Positions 1 through 11,700 of a stretch of DNA of 64,000 nucleotides are shown here, piece after piece. This DNA comes from Gracilaria domingensis (lineage: Eukaryota > Rhodophyta > Florideophyceae > Gracilariales > Gracilariaceae), in contig VCMS01000254.1 in assembly GCA_022539475.1 (NCBI GenBank), forward strand, positions 45,102 to 109,101. Direction: 5' to 3'. Position 1 is the first letter of the stretch; each line of letters begins with the position of its first letter. The translations under genes were made by a program, and so were the position numbers. The notes under the pieces were generated by a model. It worked only from the letters and a program-made list of their open reading frames with translations. It did not search any database and was not told the origin of the DNA.

Positions 1-530
1 CGTGGTGGCTGCGGCGCAGAACGGGGGTGGGGAGGGAGCGAGAGGAGGCGTCAACGGCGCGTTGAGCGGCAGCGGACGGCGACGACTAAAGCGGCGGAGC
101 CGCCACCTTGGCATGTGCCCGCGCGTGCGCGCCTCGTCCCGTGCAAAGCAGCGCGCCCCTTTTTGGAACAAGGGGCGGCGCACGCAACGTAAGGCAACAC
201 AGCGCGCGGCACGCGTCGGGACACGTGCGGCACTTGTGCGAGCCGCGCGCGAGCGACAGCGCGCATCCGCACAAGCGTTCATCGCGCGCGCCAGACGGGC
301 GTTGCGCGGTGCAATGCGATGAGACGCGACGTCGATGACCGGCGCGGCGCTGGGGCACGCGTTTAGCGGCGCGCCGGCGGCGCGCGGATGGCGGCGCGCG
401 GCGCAATGCGATGAGGCACGATGTCGATAACGGGCGCGGCGCTGGGGCGCGCGTTTGGCGGCGCGCGGGCGCCGTCTGTCTCTTGCAGATGCTAGTTTTT
501 GGCGAGGGTCGTCCAGAAAGTGGCAAGGGT
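1..530. other. GC-rich start of window, no supported gene
   Basis: Very GC- and CpG-rich DNA. It is open in several frames on both strands because stop codons are rare, but no frame shows a recognisable domain. The right part holds two copies of a segment also found at the 5' end of the CCDC90-like pseudogene near 14.3 kb. It may be a relic of a CpG-rich promoter or first exon. Confidence 0.5.
311..470. repeat. Two tandem copies of an ~80-bp GC-rich segment, third copy at 14326
   Basis: Segments 311-388 and 402-470 both begin GCAATGCGATGAG and continue through a GTCGAT core, GGCGCGGCGCTGGGGC and GCGCGTTT. The same series occurs at 14326-14400 (GCAATGCAATGCGGCGCGAC, GTCGATGAGG, GGCGCGGCGTTG). 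The last copy overlaps the predicted start of the CCDC90/MCUR1-like pseudogene, so the first two are probably duplicated pieces of that gene's 5' region. Identity was judged by eye. Confidence 0.7.
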
Positions 531-970
531 CGTCCAGTAAATTTTTTGAAAAAATATCGAGATCAATTATTTCAAAATTTGAAGATAATTGCTTGGGTCG
601 TCCAGAATCGCTGTGCAGTAAATACTGGTGGGTTTTCCACTCGTGCTAGTTCTTTAGTCGAGGGCTACCTGAACGGTATTTCGCGAAGTCTAGGTTCAGT
701 TTCCATTGAGGTGCACATTACACGATACCTTCTGCAGAATGATACCCTGCAACGCATGGAATACTGCTGCTAGTACAGATGATGTCTATTATGAAATCAT
801 ACCGTTTTATTCGTATCTATTTTTCTATCGACCGCTTTTGCTAACCACTACTTCGCTATATTGCATGTACCATTTCCCCATGATGAAGCGGGTGTAGGCG
901 CAATCTGCGGTAGATGCCGCAGAGGGCACCTGCACCAAATTGCGGTATCGGTAGAACACATACGCACTCC

Positions 971-1056
971 GAGAGGATGAGGCGCGAAGCGCCTCATCCT
1001 CTCCGTTCCTCATGTAGGGAACCATGCCCAGATGCATGGTTCCCTACTTGAGGAAC
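971..1056. repeat. Two adjacent hairpins (15-bp and 23-bp arms)
   Basis: The first inverted repeat is 971-985 against 989-1003, 15 bp perfect, with a 3-nt GAA loop. The second is 1005-1027 against 1034-1056, 23 bp with one mismatch and a 6-nt spacer. They lie back to back, one base apart. Such long stems are not expected by chance. No coding frame spans them. They resemble a foldback element or a very short MITE, but I see no flanking target duplication. Confidence 0.85.
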
Positions 1057-1059
1057 CTG

Positions 1060-1920
1060 CACCTGTAACTCGTGAGCTACGTACGCATCAAAACTCATTT
1101 ACCTGTATGCGCAAGCAGAAAGTATCCATAAGTTAGTCAATGCTCGGTTGGATACATTTGAAATGCAATGGAACGTACCATTGATAAACTAAAACAGAAA
1201 CGTTGCCCTAGAAAATTCGACGGACCTAGTAAGCCGCAATAGGAAGAAGAAAAAGGAAAGGGATCGGTTAGATTACCAGCAATCCATTCATCGTAAAACG
1301 CGAAAGGTGTCGAAGCGAAAACTCCCGAGCAACGACACCAAGAATGCCCATGCAGCAAACATACCGCAATTCCCCCTAAAAACGTGCACCTGCAACTCGT
1401 GAGCAACGTCCGCATCAAAAGTCATTTACCTGTATACGTAAGCAGAAAGTATCCATAAGTTAGTCAATGCTCCATTGGATACATTTGAAATGCGATGGAA
1501 CGTACCATTGATAGTGCAAAACAGAAACGTTGCGCTAGAAAAGTCGACGGACTTAGTAAATCGCAAAAGGAAGAAGAAGAAGAAAAGGGATCGGTTAGAT
1601 TACCAGCAATCCATTCATCGTAAAACGCGAAAGGTGTCGAAGCGAGAACTCACAAGCAACGACACTAAGAATGCCCATGCAGTAAACATACAGCAAGATG
1701 CGATAAACGAGAATGCAGCCTATGTCCCAACCAAGTACCAGAATCGCCTATCCCGAACAGTGAAGCAGGTAAACGACCAATTCCATTTCCTCTTTCAAGA
1801 TCAAGTTAGTCAATGCTCCGTTGGATACATTTGAAATGCGATGGAACGTACCATTGATAAAGCAAAACAGAAACGATGCGCTAGAGAAGTCGAGGGACCT
1901 AGTAACTCGCGAAAGTAACC
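1060..1920. repeat. Tandem repeat with 327-bp period, 2.3 copies
   Basis: Copy 1 begins at 1060 and copy 2 at 1387; both open with CACCTG(T/C)AACTCGTGAG and both carry GTTAGTCAATGCTC 72 bp further on (1132 and 1459). A third partial copy begins near 1803 (GTTAGTCAATGCTCCGTTGG at 1805) and ends near 1920. Copies share an A-rich stretch encoding Lys-rich translations, but frames are broken differently and no domain is recognisable. It is treated as non-coding or decayed repetitive DNA. Confidence 0.8.
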
Positions 1921-2190
1921 CAAAGCTTATTTTCTGCCGTGTACATGTCGCAGAGCGCGAAGAGACGTGGTGAGGATTGGTTAGTTTAGAACAAAGATAC
2001 GTAGAAGGATATGGAAGCACGTACAAAAAGATTGCACGGAAAGACTGCACGGAATACATCCGTGAGATACGGATGATGTCTGCTTTATGGAGGCGTCCAT
2101 TAGGCGGACATGAAGCGTACCTCATTCTCTTCCCCGCACTCTACTTCGAAGCGAGTGCGAGGGCGGAGAAAGGTACGACGGAGCGCCGCT

Positions 2191-2267
2191 CGTGATCCGT
2201 GCCATCCACATCCTCGCGTTCTACTCCGCCGGAGTAGAACGCGAGGATGTGGATGGCACGGATCACG
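2191..2267. repeat. Perfect 37-bp inverted repeat, 3-nt loop
   Basis: Positions 2191-2227 are the exact reverse complement of 2231-2267, separated only by GCC. The arms start CGTGATCCGTGCC and end CGTTCTACTCC at the centre. A 77-nt perfect snap-back is striking in unique sequence. It could be a foldback transposon remnant, a hairpin-RNA locus, or an assembly or library artefact at a hairpin. Confidence 0.9.
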
Positions 2268-2598
2268 ACGGTAACGATAGGTCGGACGGCGGAGGCGCGG
2301 CGGCGGCGGCGGAGGGAAGAGATTTATTTTTCTGTGCGAGATTGGACAGGTGTACAGCGTACAACGTTGCGAAACCTCAGGTTTATAACCAGTGGTAGAT
2401 AATACGAGAAGTACACCCTTGTGTTGAGGTCGACGTGTACCTACGTTCCTTTTTGAACGAAAGCACGTGATTTAAACTGAAATTATATTCTCCATTCTCA
2501 GCTTGACGTCGATCTTGACTGTCGCCTGACCTCCTTCTCCCCTCCAATGACCTTCTTTTGCCGTCTTTGTCGTCGTTTCTCCTTCATTTCTTCTTCCC

Positions 2599-4240
2599 AT
2601 GATCTACTACTGTACACATAAGAAGCGTGGGTGCCCGTTCGTTACTCGCCGAGGAGTGCTATCTCTTCAACAGCATGTTAACCGTTGCCCGTTTCGTCTG
2701 AAAGCCGCGCTGGAAGATGAAAATAGGCGGCCCATTCGGAGAAGCAAGCGTCTCAAGCTTTCCGCGCCCGCGCCCGCATCTTCCGAAACGGTCACTGCCC
2801 CTTGTCGCCTTCCCGAGCCTCCGGTGTCCGAGGACAGCGTTGACCCCACTCCGTGCGCCCCTCTCATTCCGGACACTTTGCATTGTGTTTCTCCTTCCCC
2901 GGGTCCCGCGGCATTAGAGCCAGAACACGGAAGCAGTCCACGCCCAGTGCCTTCTGAGGAGGCCCTCGGTGATTTGCATATGGATTATCTCACGGTTTGT
3001 CTGGCTTCAGTAGCTTCCAACCTTGGTCATCGTGAAGCAGACGAGCTAATTGGGCTACTTCGCGACCCGCGATTCTCGCAAAAGCGATTCAACGAGACCA
3101 TAACAAGTTCTAAGCGCTGTACAGAACTGAAGAACGCCATTTTCGAACGATACGCCTCAAAAGACGGTTTCAATCGAAGAACTGTCTCGCCAGAAGGATG
3201 TAAGTTCAGCGCCACCCTCTACACGAGAGACCCCCGTTCAGACACTTGTGAAACAGCTCCAGTTGGCTAACAACGAAAACACATTCTTCCACCATATACC
3301 TCAGACCCACTCCACGAAAATATCTCACCCCATGTCCGGCTCTCTCGCAAGAGACGCCACCTCGGAACTTAAGGAAATGGTCATGCGCTCTTTGGATAGT
3401 AGAATAGTGTGGTACTCCCAAGAAATAAGTTACAGTGAATCTTTCGTAGGTATTCTGCATGTATACACCGATAAGTCTTCAACAACTCTAAAGCAAACAT
3501 CGGTTACCGCCTGTACTCTTCACCTCATATTTCTCAACTTCTCCGACGAGCTACGCTGTAAGCGCATCCGTGATGACCTCACAGTAGTGGCATACTTTCC
3601 TACAACACTGGTACAGGTTTTCGCATCTGAAGCAGACGCAATGCCATTCGTTTCTAGCAAGTCTCTACGCGATTCCAGGATGCACATCCTTCAAGAATCT
3701 CTTCGTCAAGTCCTGTAGCAAATTATACATCTAATGCAAAAAGGTTTTCAGTTCATCGGCGAAGACGCAGTATATCGAGTGTGCCATCCTCAGCAAGTTT
3801 TTGTGCGGATATTCTGAGGCTAAGGACATTCTGTCTACTCTTCATAGGAGCCAAACGGAAAGCCCTTGTCATAGATGCAAAGCCCCTCCCTCATCTTTAG
3901 GCGGTAATGTTCTTACGTCATTCACTGGACTCTCCCAAAACCACACTAAAAGCGTCAGAAAGACATACTCAGTTATTCTCGAATATGCAAAGAAAGGCGA
4001 AGGAGAAAGAAACTTACGTCGTACAAGGGAGACGAGATCCAAGTCGGATATTTTCATGCGTTCCAATTCCATATCTCTCATTCTCTCGTCCATCAAAATC
4101 GCCTTGACCGTAAGATTCATCCAGGGGTTATTTCTATGCAGTCTGTTCGAAACAAGGAGAGCTCGCTTCGAACAGTTACGCAACTTGCATCTCGGCATAT
4201 TGAAACTGATTAATATTCCAGAAATCGAGAGACTGTAGTC
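2599..4240 (+). mobile_element. Decayed KDZ/Plavaka-like transposase with N-terminal zinc finger
   Basis: The first frame (ATG 2599 to 3270) encodes 223 residues opening with a Cys/His cluster, CTHKKRGCPF then HVNRC, like the zinc finger that starts many Plavaka-type transposases, followed by a basic segment RPIRRSKRLKL. The next block (about 3227-3718, another frame) contains GILHVYTDKSSTT and LTVVAYFPT, which resemble the first catalytic-Asp region of KDZ-superfamily transposases (known pattern: l-Y-t-D-g-v ... LGYLP). A third block (3801-4238) has SPCHRCKAP and a Lys/Arg-rich helix, like the CxxC region that follows. At least two frame changes separate the blocks, so the copy is dead. Further fragments in mixed frames may extend to about 4.9 kb. 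Superfamily assignment is by motif memory only. Confidence 0.5.
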
Positions 4241-4247
4241 AGAGACC

Positions 4248-4292
4248 CTAAGCACTGCAATAGAATCATCATGTTTCTATTGCAGTGCTTAG
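4248..4292. repeat. 18-bp perfect inverted repeat
   Basis: CTAAGCACTGCAATAGAA at 4248-4265 is the exact reverse complement of 4275-4292, with a 9-nt spacer. It lies directly after the last recognisable piece of the KDZ-like relic. It could be a foldback terminus, a nested small element, or a transcription terminator-like stem. Confidence 0.85.
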
Positions 4293-5917
4293 AGCGGATG
4301 ATCCGCGTCACGTTCATTTCGAACGATACGTACTCAAATCCAGAACTTTACAAACGCAAATCTATCTTCCATGCAATGCAACTTTTCTGTCAGAAGTTTG
4401 CCTTTAGATTTGTCCACGACGAAGAAAGGCAGGTTACTGAATGGAACCTTCACCAAGGCAGATCTCCTTTGAATGATGGAGGCCAAAGCATACAAAGACA
4501 TTGACATATTTTTCCTTTCATGATGGAATTCTTTGAAATCTGATGGGGAGCGCAGGGCACGGCCCCAATCAGAAAAATTTTCTCTCAGTACTCGGACGTT
4601 GCTTGGAATAATTATAGGTGCATTAGTGGGCCATGATGTAATGAAAGCTCTATTTCGTCTCTTCGGTGGAGATTGAAGCCTCCAAATGCTGCTCGACAAC
4701 GTAGTCGGCAGCAATTCATAGCTCTGGAAGTGGAACTCTGAAGTTTTATAACGGCTCTTAACAGAAGAAGAACTAACACCTTTGGCAGCATTTTACGGTA
4801 TCTCCACAACACGTCGATTTATATCTTCTCTTGTATTGTTGCTGACAGGCCTTGTTACCGAGAGGCGAAGCGATAGGAGTTCAATATTGGAACTATTGTC
4901 TGTGCTACAAGCCCAAGCATGCCGGGCTGAAGGGTTCTCATAACTACCATATGTTTTGCTTTCAACTACCACTCTGGTTGCGTTTTTCTTCCATAGATTT
5001 TTATACTGAATGAATTTAGCATATAGGAGCTGCTACAGCCCCCGTTCTCTAAACCTGTGAGGATCATGTAGTAGTTAGCTGATCAAAACTCCATTTGGTT
5101 CTTTTAGTGTTCCGCAGAGAAATCCACTACGACTATAATTCAGGGATTCTATGATCGTTGAAGGCCTTCTTTGCTGTTTACCAGCCCGTCAGAACGAACC
5201 AATTAAATTTCGATATTAGCGTAAAAAGCCAGAGCCGATGGGCTCATGCTAGACGATATTACCTCATCTACATCATCGGTGGATTTGTATCTTCACCGAA
5301 AACAAGAGTGGCGAGTATTTTAAGTAGCTACCTACTGTCATCACTCTGTTTATCTGCAGCTCATCCCGGCGCATTACCACTTTCGTGCCTGAAAGTGTTG
5401 AGGCGCTTTCGTAGTTCGTCACCGTGCTGCTCTGAGCAGTGTAAATAGTGTAGTTTGTCAATAAGTACACAACTTGTAGCAAACACATGGTCGTGAGTTT
5501 TTTTTACTAGATGAGCATCATTTGGATACGAAAACTAGTTGAGTCTTGTCTAATGAATGTATATTGTGCTTGCAACAAAAACACTGTGAGTAATGCATCA
5601 AACTGTGTTTTGGGAGGTTTGGAAACGCTGCAAAACGGTTTAAAAATTTGTCTGTGAACAGGTGGTTGTATGGATTTAGACTTATGCGAGTAATCGCTCG
5701 AATTGTGCTTTTTAAGAGCTTATAATACTCGAGATATACTCTCATTGATGTATAGCCGGCGTTGTATATACAGCTCTTTTACCTCCCGCCAATCCACGTG
5801 GCCAGCAGCGTTCACGTGTTGGCGGGCAGGTGCACCGTAATGAGTGCAGGAGGTGTGGAGGAAGGTGTTTTGGGAGGTCTCTGCATGGTGCCAAAATATG
5901 GCCAGAACGTGCGCGTG
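4293..5917. other. Intergenic, no gene supported
   Basis: Only short open frames on both strands. Scattered translations between 4330 and 4900 could be more of the KDZ-like relic, but stops and frame changes prevent a claim. 4900-5917 shows nothing recognisable apart from A+T-rich stretches. Confidence 0.5.
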
Positions 5918-6203
5918 GGCTTGGGGGGGGGGTCGGTTGGGTTAGGGTGGCTACCCTAACACAACCGGACCCCCCCGTCCGCGGGCACGTTTTGGCCGGT
6001 TTTCTAAAAAATGTGCTTTTTTATGCCTGCGGGCGGGGGGGGTCGGTCGTGTTAGGGTAGGTACCCTAACACGACCGGACCCCCCCGCCCGCGGGCACGT
6101 TTTGGCCGATTTTTTGAAAAATGTACGATTTTATGCCCGCGGGCGGGGGGTCCGGTCGTGTTAGGGTACCTACCCTAACACGACCGACCCCATCCACCCG
6201 CGG
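5918..6203. repeat. Three tandem ~110-bp units, each a large palindrome with TTAGGG/CCCTAA core
   Basis: Three near-palindromes are centred near 5950, 6060 and 6170. Each carries a G-run, then GGTCGTGTTAGGGTA facing TACCCTAACACGACC, then a C-run, with outer CCCGCGGGC arms in copies 2 and 3. Total arm length is about 30 bp per side. The spacers share GGGCACGTTTTGGCC followed by T/A-rich sequence ending TTTTATGCC. The head-to-head TTAGGG/CCCTAA resembles a fused telomere-type motif, but each half holds only one unit. No coding function is visible. The upstream GC-rich half of the ERGIC-53-like pseudogene begins within about 150 bp. Confidence 0.85.
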
Positions 6204-6699
6204 GCACGTTCTCGCCTCATTCTGGTAGCGTCCACAGACCTTCTAAAACACACACCGCACGCAACGCCAGCCAAAACGTAGCGCATGCTGTTCGAGCTGA
6301 AGCGCCTCGCTGACGCGCGCGAGGGCGCGCATTCCCGTGCGCGGCGCACTCCGCGCGCGGCTGTCTCGCGCCGCAGAGCTGTGCGTCGTCGATGTGACGT
6401 GGCGCGCGACGCCTTCCAATGTGCGCATGTTGCGCGCTTCAGTCATTTTATGCGCGCTGTACGTGCAGTACAATTGCGCTAGGCTCCTTCGCGCTCCACC
6501 CCCGCGTGCACTGCCGCGTGGGGATCGCTGCCGTTGCCCGTCATCACTGGCACCCTGCCATACCGCCCGTAAACCACGCCCTCCGTTCGCTCACGGACCT
6601 CGCTTCCAGCCTCCCGAACTTTCGCGCGCGCCACTCGTTCACCGTCGCCGCCATCCCGCCGTGAGTCGTCGTCGACGCCGCGTCTCGCGCCGATTTGCG

Positions 6700-8270
6700 T
6701 GCTGCTACTGCTGGCTGCCAGAGCCCTCGCGTTGCCGTCGCTGCTGTAGTGACAGCAGCAAAACCCGCAGCTATTCCAATTTCTCTACCTGGGCGCGGGA
6801 GGCCCGGACCTCTCCTTTCGGCACCCGAACGAGGCCCATCGCCGCCGGTGACCCCGTCTCCGACGGGTTTCAGCTGGGCACGACCATGATCACGCGCAGC
6901 CGCACCGGTCGCGACGTGGTCCTCCTCATGTCGGCGAGCCAGTCAAATTAAGCGCTGTTCTACAACGACATTGCCACCGATACGCAAAACTTCAACGGCT
7001 ACTTCGACGTGGAGTTGGATACCGTGCGCGATTCGCATGACCCTGCCAATGGTATGGACTTCTTCTTTTTGTGGGACCGCCCGAGGTTAGGCTATGCCAT
7101 GAGTATTGCGCATACATTTGTGGGGCTTGGCATCATTATCGACACCTTTTCCAACTCTCGAACGCGAAATGTGGCCCATATGTACGTTTATGTGTCGGAC
7201 GGAACCAAGCAATGGAAGCCTGACACCGATGGCGCGGATACCGAGCTTTTCGAGGGCTGCTCGCTTGAGATGAACCACCCGATTCGCGTGTAAGTCCAGC
7301 TGCTCGGTGGCAATCTTCACGTGGGCGTCGCTATGAACCCACGCGCCCCACAACGCTGGCATACGTGCTTCAAGGTTTGGGGTGTGCAGCTGCCATTCTC
7401 TGGTGGTGGCTTCCTCGCACTCCCTGCTGAGACCGGCCATTTCTTTGCCAATCATGAGGTCCACGACGCCGTCTTCATTCATGAATCCGCTCAGGTTGCC
7501 CACACTTATCGATCCGACTACTATTCGCAGCAGTATGGCGCCGGTTCTGCTTCCGGAACTACGGACCGACCACCGTGGTCTGTGACAGCAACAACAGCGG
7601 AAACAGCATCAACAACAGCAGCAGAGCGATAATTCGCGCGGCTACGTGCCGCCGGCTTTCAATGGTAGCTCCAGTGGTGTAGCAATGACAGCACCGCCCC
7701 TGCTCCGCCTCCGCATCGCACCGATCTGAACCCTACCGCGCGCATGCACCGCAGAGAGGACGCCACCTCGTCGATCTCAGGCTCTTCAGACCTGCAGGTG
7801 TACGAGGTGTACAACTCTATGACGTCCATTTTCAAGGGCCTCGGCGACGAGAATGCGCAAGAAAGAAAGCTTCGACTGGAGGGTGTGCGCCAAATCATTG
7901 CGCAACTCATTCGCGAGATGGAGAAACAAAAGGGCGACATGTGGCAGTTGGTGGCCGTTTTGAAACCTCTTAAGGCTACTGCAGGCGACTTGTCGCGTGC
8001 TTCGGGCAGGTTTTCTAGCCAGTTGCAAGGCCTTCATAACTCGCGGCGTGCGCTTAAGTAGAAGACGCATAACATTTCTGATTCGCATGATGATCTGAAC
8101 GAGGAGTTGGTGGATCATCACGAGAGCATCACCGAGCAGTCTCCTGGCGGAAGTGGTACCCTTATCATGTTCGTACTCATTCAAGCGCTTTTGAGAGTTG
8201 GCGTATACCATGTCAATAAGATGTCGTTGGCCGTGCGGAAAGTGCATCGAATGGTCTAACACCACGAGAA
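6700..8270 (+). pseudogene. ERGIC-53/LMAN1-type L-type lectin (cargo receptor), broken
   Basis: ERGIC-53 family proteins are type I membrane lectins that carry glycoproteins from ER to Golgi. One reading frame (codons in register with 7009) gives the lectin fold in order: LGTTMITRSRTGRDV, SNxALFYND, GYFDVEL, MDFFFLWDR, FVGLGIIIDTFSN, WKPDTDGADTELFEGC, then LHVGVAM and the strand FLALPAETGHFFANHEVHDA. This matches the family order of beta strands, the metal/sugar loop and the end of the carbohydrate domain. Downstream come a Gln-rich linker, a helical stalk (about 7790-8060) and a membrane segment GTLIMFVLIQALLRVGV near 8155-8205. In-frame stops lie at 6949 (TAA), 7291 (TAA) and 8059 (TAG), and a pair of compensating frame shifts falls around the Gln-rich linker (7560-7680). 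The 5' end is uncertain. A decayed duplicate is most likely. Confidence 0.8.
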
Positions 8271-8763
8271 AATCTTACTGCCAGCCTTTGGGCGACATCA
8301 TTGGCACGTCGAGGGAAACAAGATTATCCTGAAAAGCCGCCACTGATGCACTCTATCGTCGTCATCAGAATGTGGTCGCCGGTTCCGAGTTCAGACCATT
8401 AGCTTTCTGTTCTTCTTTTATACACATGCACCCCGGGTGATGATGCAGAGTTAACGCGCTTTCATTCGGCATGAACAGATGGAACACATGCGTCTGGTGC
8501 TCACCCAAGGTCTCAAGCACAGCATCCCCTAACGAGTAACTACCGACGCGTACACCGCACGCATGTAAAGGCGATTACAACTAGCTTCAGTTGCGTTCAA
8601 AACTTACTTGGATTACCTAGAATGAGCTAAAAGGGACCGCGCTTCCAAGTGAGTGGCACGCGATTGAGTTATTCATAGTCGTTGGACGGTCACCAGGTAG
8701 ATACGTAAACACACAGATTAGCCGAACCTCTTTGCCTAACTGCCTAAGCTCTACTTTTCAACC
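8271..8763. other. Intergenic between two pseudogenes
   Basis: The first ~90 bases continue the ERGIC-53-like frame beyond its last stop. The rest has no open frame of note and no repeat that I can see. It separates the convergent 3' ends of the ERGIC-53-like and ECM29-like relics. Confidence 0.5.
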
Positions 8764-11700
8764 TCAAAAGCCCCAGCCTAAACTATGATCACGAAATGCC
8801 AACGCCGTGCATAGTTTAATTGCAACGGATCGCACCCAAGGCTCGGAATCTTCGTTCCGAGACCTCTGGATCGCAATTAGCGTGTCTTCTACAATCACAC
8901 CCTTCATTGCCGTAGAATCCTTGGAAACGTTGACCAAGTGATCAAGAATTGTTAACCCACTATTTCTTAGCACTTTATACTTGGGTTCGTGAATGCCGTT
9001 TTTGCTGAGGTTTACTAATCGTTTAATCAATGCCTCAGTGCGCTCCAGGGAGTTTCTAAATTGCAGTTCATGTTTGGAGAAACGTTCGGACAACTTCTCA
9101 ATGGCTTGAAGTACAGTTAGTCGAATGTCCCAATCGTTCTGCATCAGTTCTTCAAACACACACAGCAAATTAAGTACGTGTTCTTCTAGCTTCTCAACGC
9201 CCGCCACCCCTGTGATTGAAGATTGCAGGCACTGAATCGCTGCTTTGCACAATAGCTTTTGCGACTTTCGCGCTTTGTTCCAAGCATCAACAGCATCTGC
9301 ATCAGACCCAGTTTCCCACACCATCTGTGACACATTTGGTACGCTAGCGTTTACATCCGACGAGTTTGGAGACACGAGCTCTGACAAGTGGTCCCTGACT
9401 TTCTCGTACATGCAAACGGTTTCTCGGATGTTAACCAGCACCTTCCTCGCCGCATCAATTGCTGCAATTCGATAATCCTTCTTCCCTCGATCAAATTCGG
9501 ACAGCACAGGCTGCACAACAGCTACGCTCTCTCCGCACGACTCCCACAAAGATGCGCTTGAACAGAAATCTGCCAAAGACCCAATGGCCTCAATTGCAAC
9601 ATGCTGTCCTTTCCAAATATGACCTGGAAGCACCACTAACAACGTTTTTGCGCTTCGCGACATGTACTGTACATCGACAATGTCATTTGAAGCGTTCGTG
9701 AGGTCCCCTAGCGTGGCTGCGGCGTTCCTTTTCACGCGGTACTGAGCAGAAGTAGATAGCCGTTGCTCACATATTTCAACAATCGCCTTTGCGTACAAAC
9801 GAAGCCCGGCCTGAGTACTTGGCGCACCTTTATTCCAGGCGTCTTTCCAGTTCTTGCTGTCATCTCCTGCGTCGTCGTCTGTTTCAGGGCGCCCCATGTA
9901 TGCGAAGGGCCGTATAGAGCTTGCGTGCTGCTGGGTCGTATCGGGCGCCATCCGACACAACCCAGCAGCGAGAGACGAGGCAAGCGCGCGATCCCGAGGA
10001 TACTCCGATGTGGCCTTCTTGCTAATTTTGTTTGCAATACTTTGCAACTTCATCGACGCGGCACAACTTTGAACCTCTGCCAGCGGCCTTGCACCATGCC
10101 TTTCAAAGTTCGAAGCATTGCGTTGCGCTCCATGCCCGCAGCGCTTGCCGCTGAAAACTGCAGCTTTGCAGCATATGGTTCCATGACCACTGCTCTGGAT
10201 TGCAGAACGCTCGACATCAACCTTGCCGTCGCTGCACGCGTAGGAATTCCCACTCCTACGCGAGCCAATCATGCCAGATTCGGAACCACCTCCGCCGCGA
10301 TTGTCTCGTCAACTTGCCCTATGAGCCTTTCAAGCGACTCGATCAAAGAGGACGAGGACATACTCGCTGCAGAGACCAGAGCGTTTTGCAGCTCCTCCGG
10401 TGAGGCTACATGATACTCCGCGTAGTTTAAGATTTGCGGCTCGAGCTCTGTCGCAACGTCCAACAGATTCGCGATCAAATCCGGCACAGACGACCGCAAG
10501 GCCGTTCCTCCATGTCGTGTGATCTCGGACAGAGTCTTTGACACGAGCGCTCTCACCTCCTCGGCGCTGTGTGTGAAGGACGTCATAAGCACAGACAGTA
10601 CAACGTCAACGGCTTAAGCCGATTCCTCTTCACCCAAATAGTTTGGATTACGTAGATATATCGAAAGTTCCGAGAGTGCCCTTCCAGTGCCTTGAGCACT
10701 CTTTCGCACACTTTCCTTCATATCATCCATAGCCCTCAGTGTGTAGTACCAGAAATCCTTTAAAGAGTCCTTCACCTCCTCCCATGTGCGGGAGGCAAGA
10801 ACGTCGCGAAGCGCGGCGCACCCCGCTTCTCGCGAACGCCATTGCCGGGAAACGATTGACTTGATGCAGTGGTCCGTCACTGCAAGCAAGTTCGCCTTGA
10901 TCGCCTCGGCCACTGAGCCGTGACCAGAAGCCTTGACCACCGCGAATATAATTGAGCGCATAGCAATGCGAACGCTCTATATCGGGTGATGGCAGTACAC
11001 ATACAAGCGCAGCAAAAGACTCTTCACGTGCAGTCGAAGCTGTTCGGCGGCGATATCATTATTCAAGAGGGAACTGCCAGTGCTGCGCGCTTGCGACTGT
11101 TCCAGGTTGACCCATGTCTTGAGCCGGACTACAGAGCTCCTCGTTGGTACCAGAGCGCGCGCCAGCCGTGTTTGATTCCACTTCCACGCCGCTGAACTCG
11201 AGAAACACTCCTTGATTGCCCGGGACGATCACCGCAGCCCGCTCGCCGGCGGTCAGAGACCGGACGAGGTTTCCAACAATATCTTGCTGACCCTTGGGGG
11301 GAAGTATACGATATTGGAGAGCGCGTCGCAGCAGACGGCGACGAGAAGCGCACAAATACATCTCCCAAGGCAGACTGGGGGGCAATGAGCGAGAACAAGT
11401 CTTGCAGCTCATGCCGTAGCGCGCGTGCCACCTGCTCGCCCAGCGGGGGCGCGTTCGAAGCCAGCAGCACCACCGCCAGCGCGGCTGCAGCAGCCGCTGC
11501 TGCGCGGTGCTCAGCGCGGCTCGCAGCGCGTGCAACGCGTCCGCGTCGCCGCGCAACAGCACGTGCAGATTGGCGGCGGGCAGGAGCTGCAACCGGCGTG
11601 CCGGCGCGAGCTGCTGCACTAGGCAGCGCAGCGCAAACAGCAGATATGCCGCCACGGAGCAGCTACGCGGCTAGTGGCGCTCGCAATGCGCTCCGTACAC

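Noticed and set aside
1-530. Long open frames at the window start as genes
   Set aside because: They are open on both strands because of extreme GC content and show no domain; the DNA is duplicated from the CCDC90-like 5' region.
2191-2267. Intrinsic terminator
   Set aside because: No T-run follows and the setting is eukaryotic.
3200-3241. 42-nt intron (GTAAGT...TTCAG) joining the KDZ blocks
   Set aside because: Its length is a multiple of three, so removal does not change frame and does not join the two blocks.
6700-8270. TAA/TAG reassigned to glutamine (alternative genetic code)
   Set aside because: Intact genes in the same window end with TAA (44354), TAG (28633, 34544) and TGA (30853, 38326), so all three are used as stops. 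Frameshifts and missense changes in the relics also point to decay.
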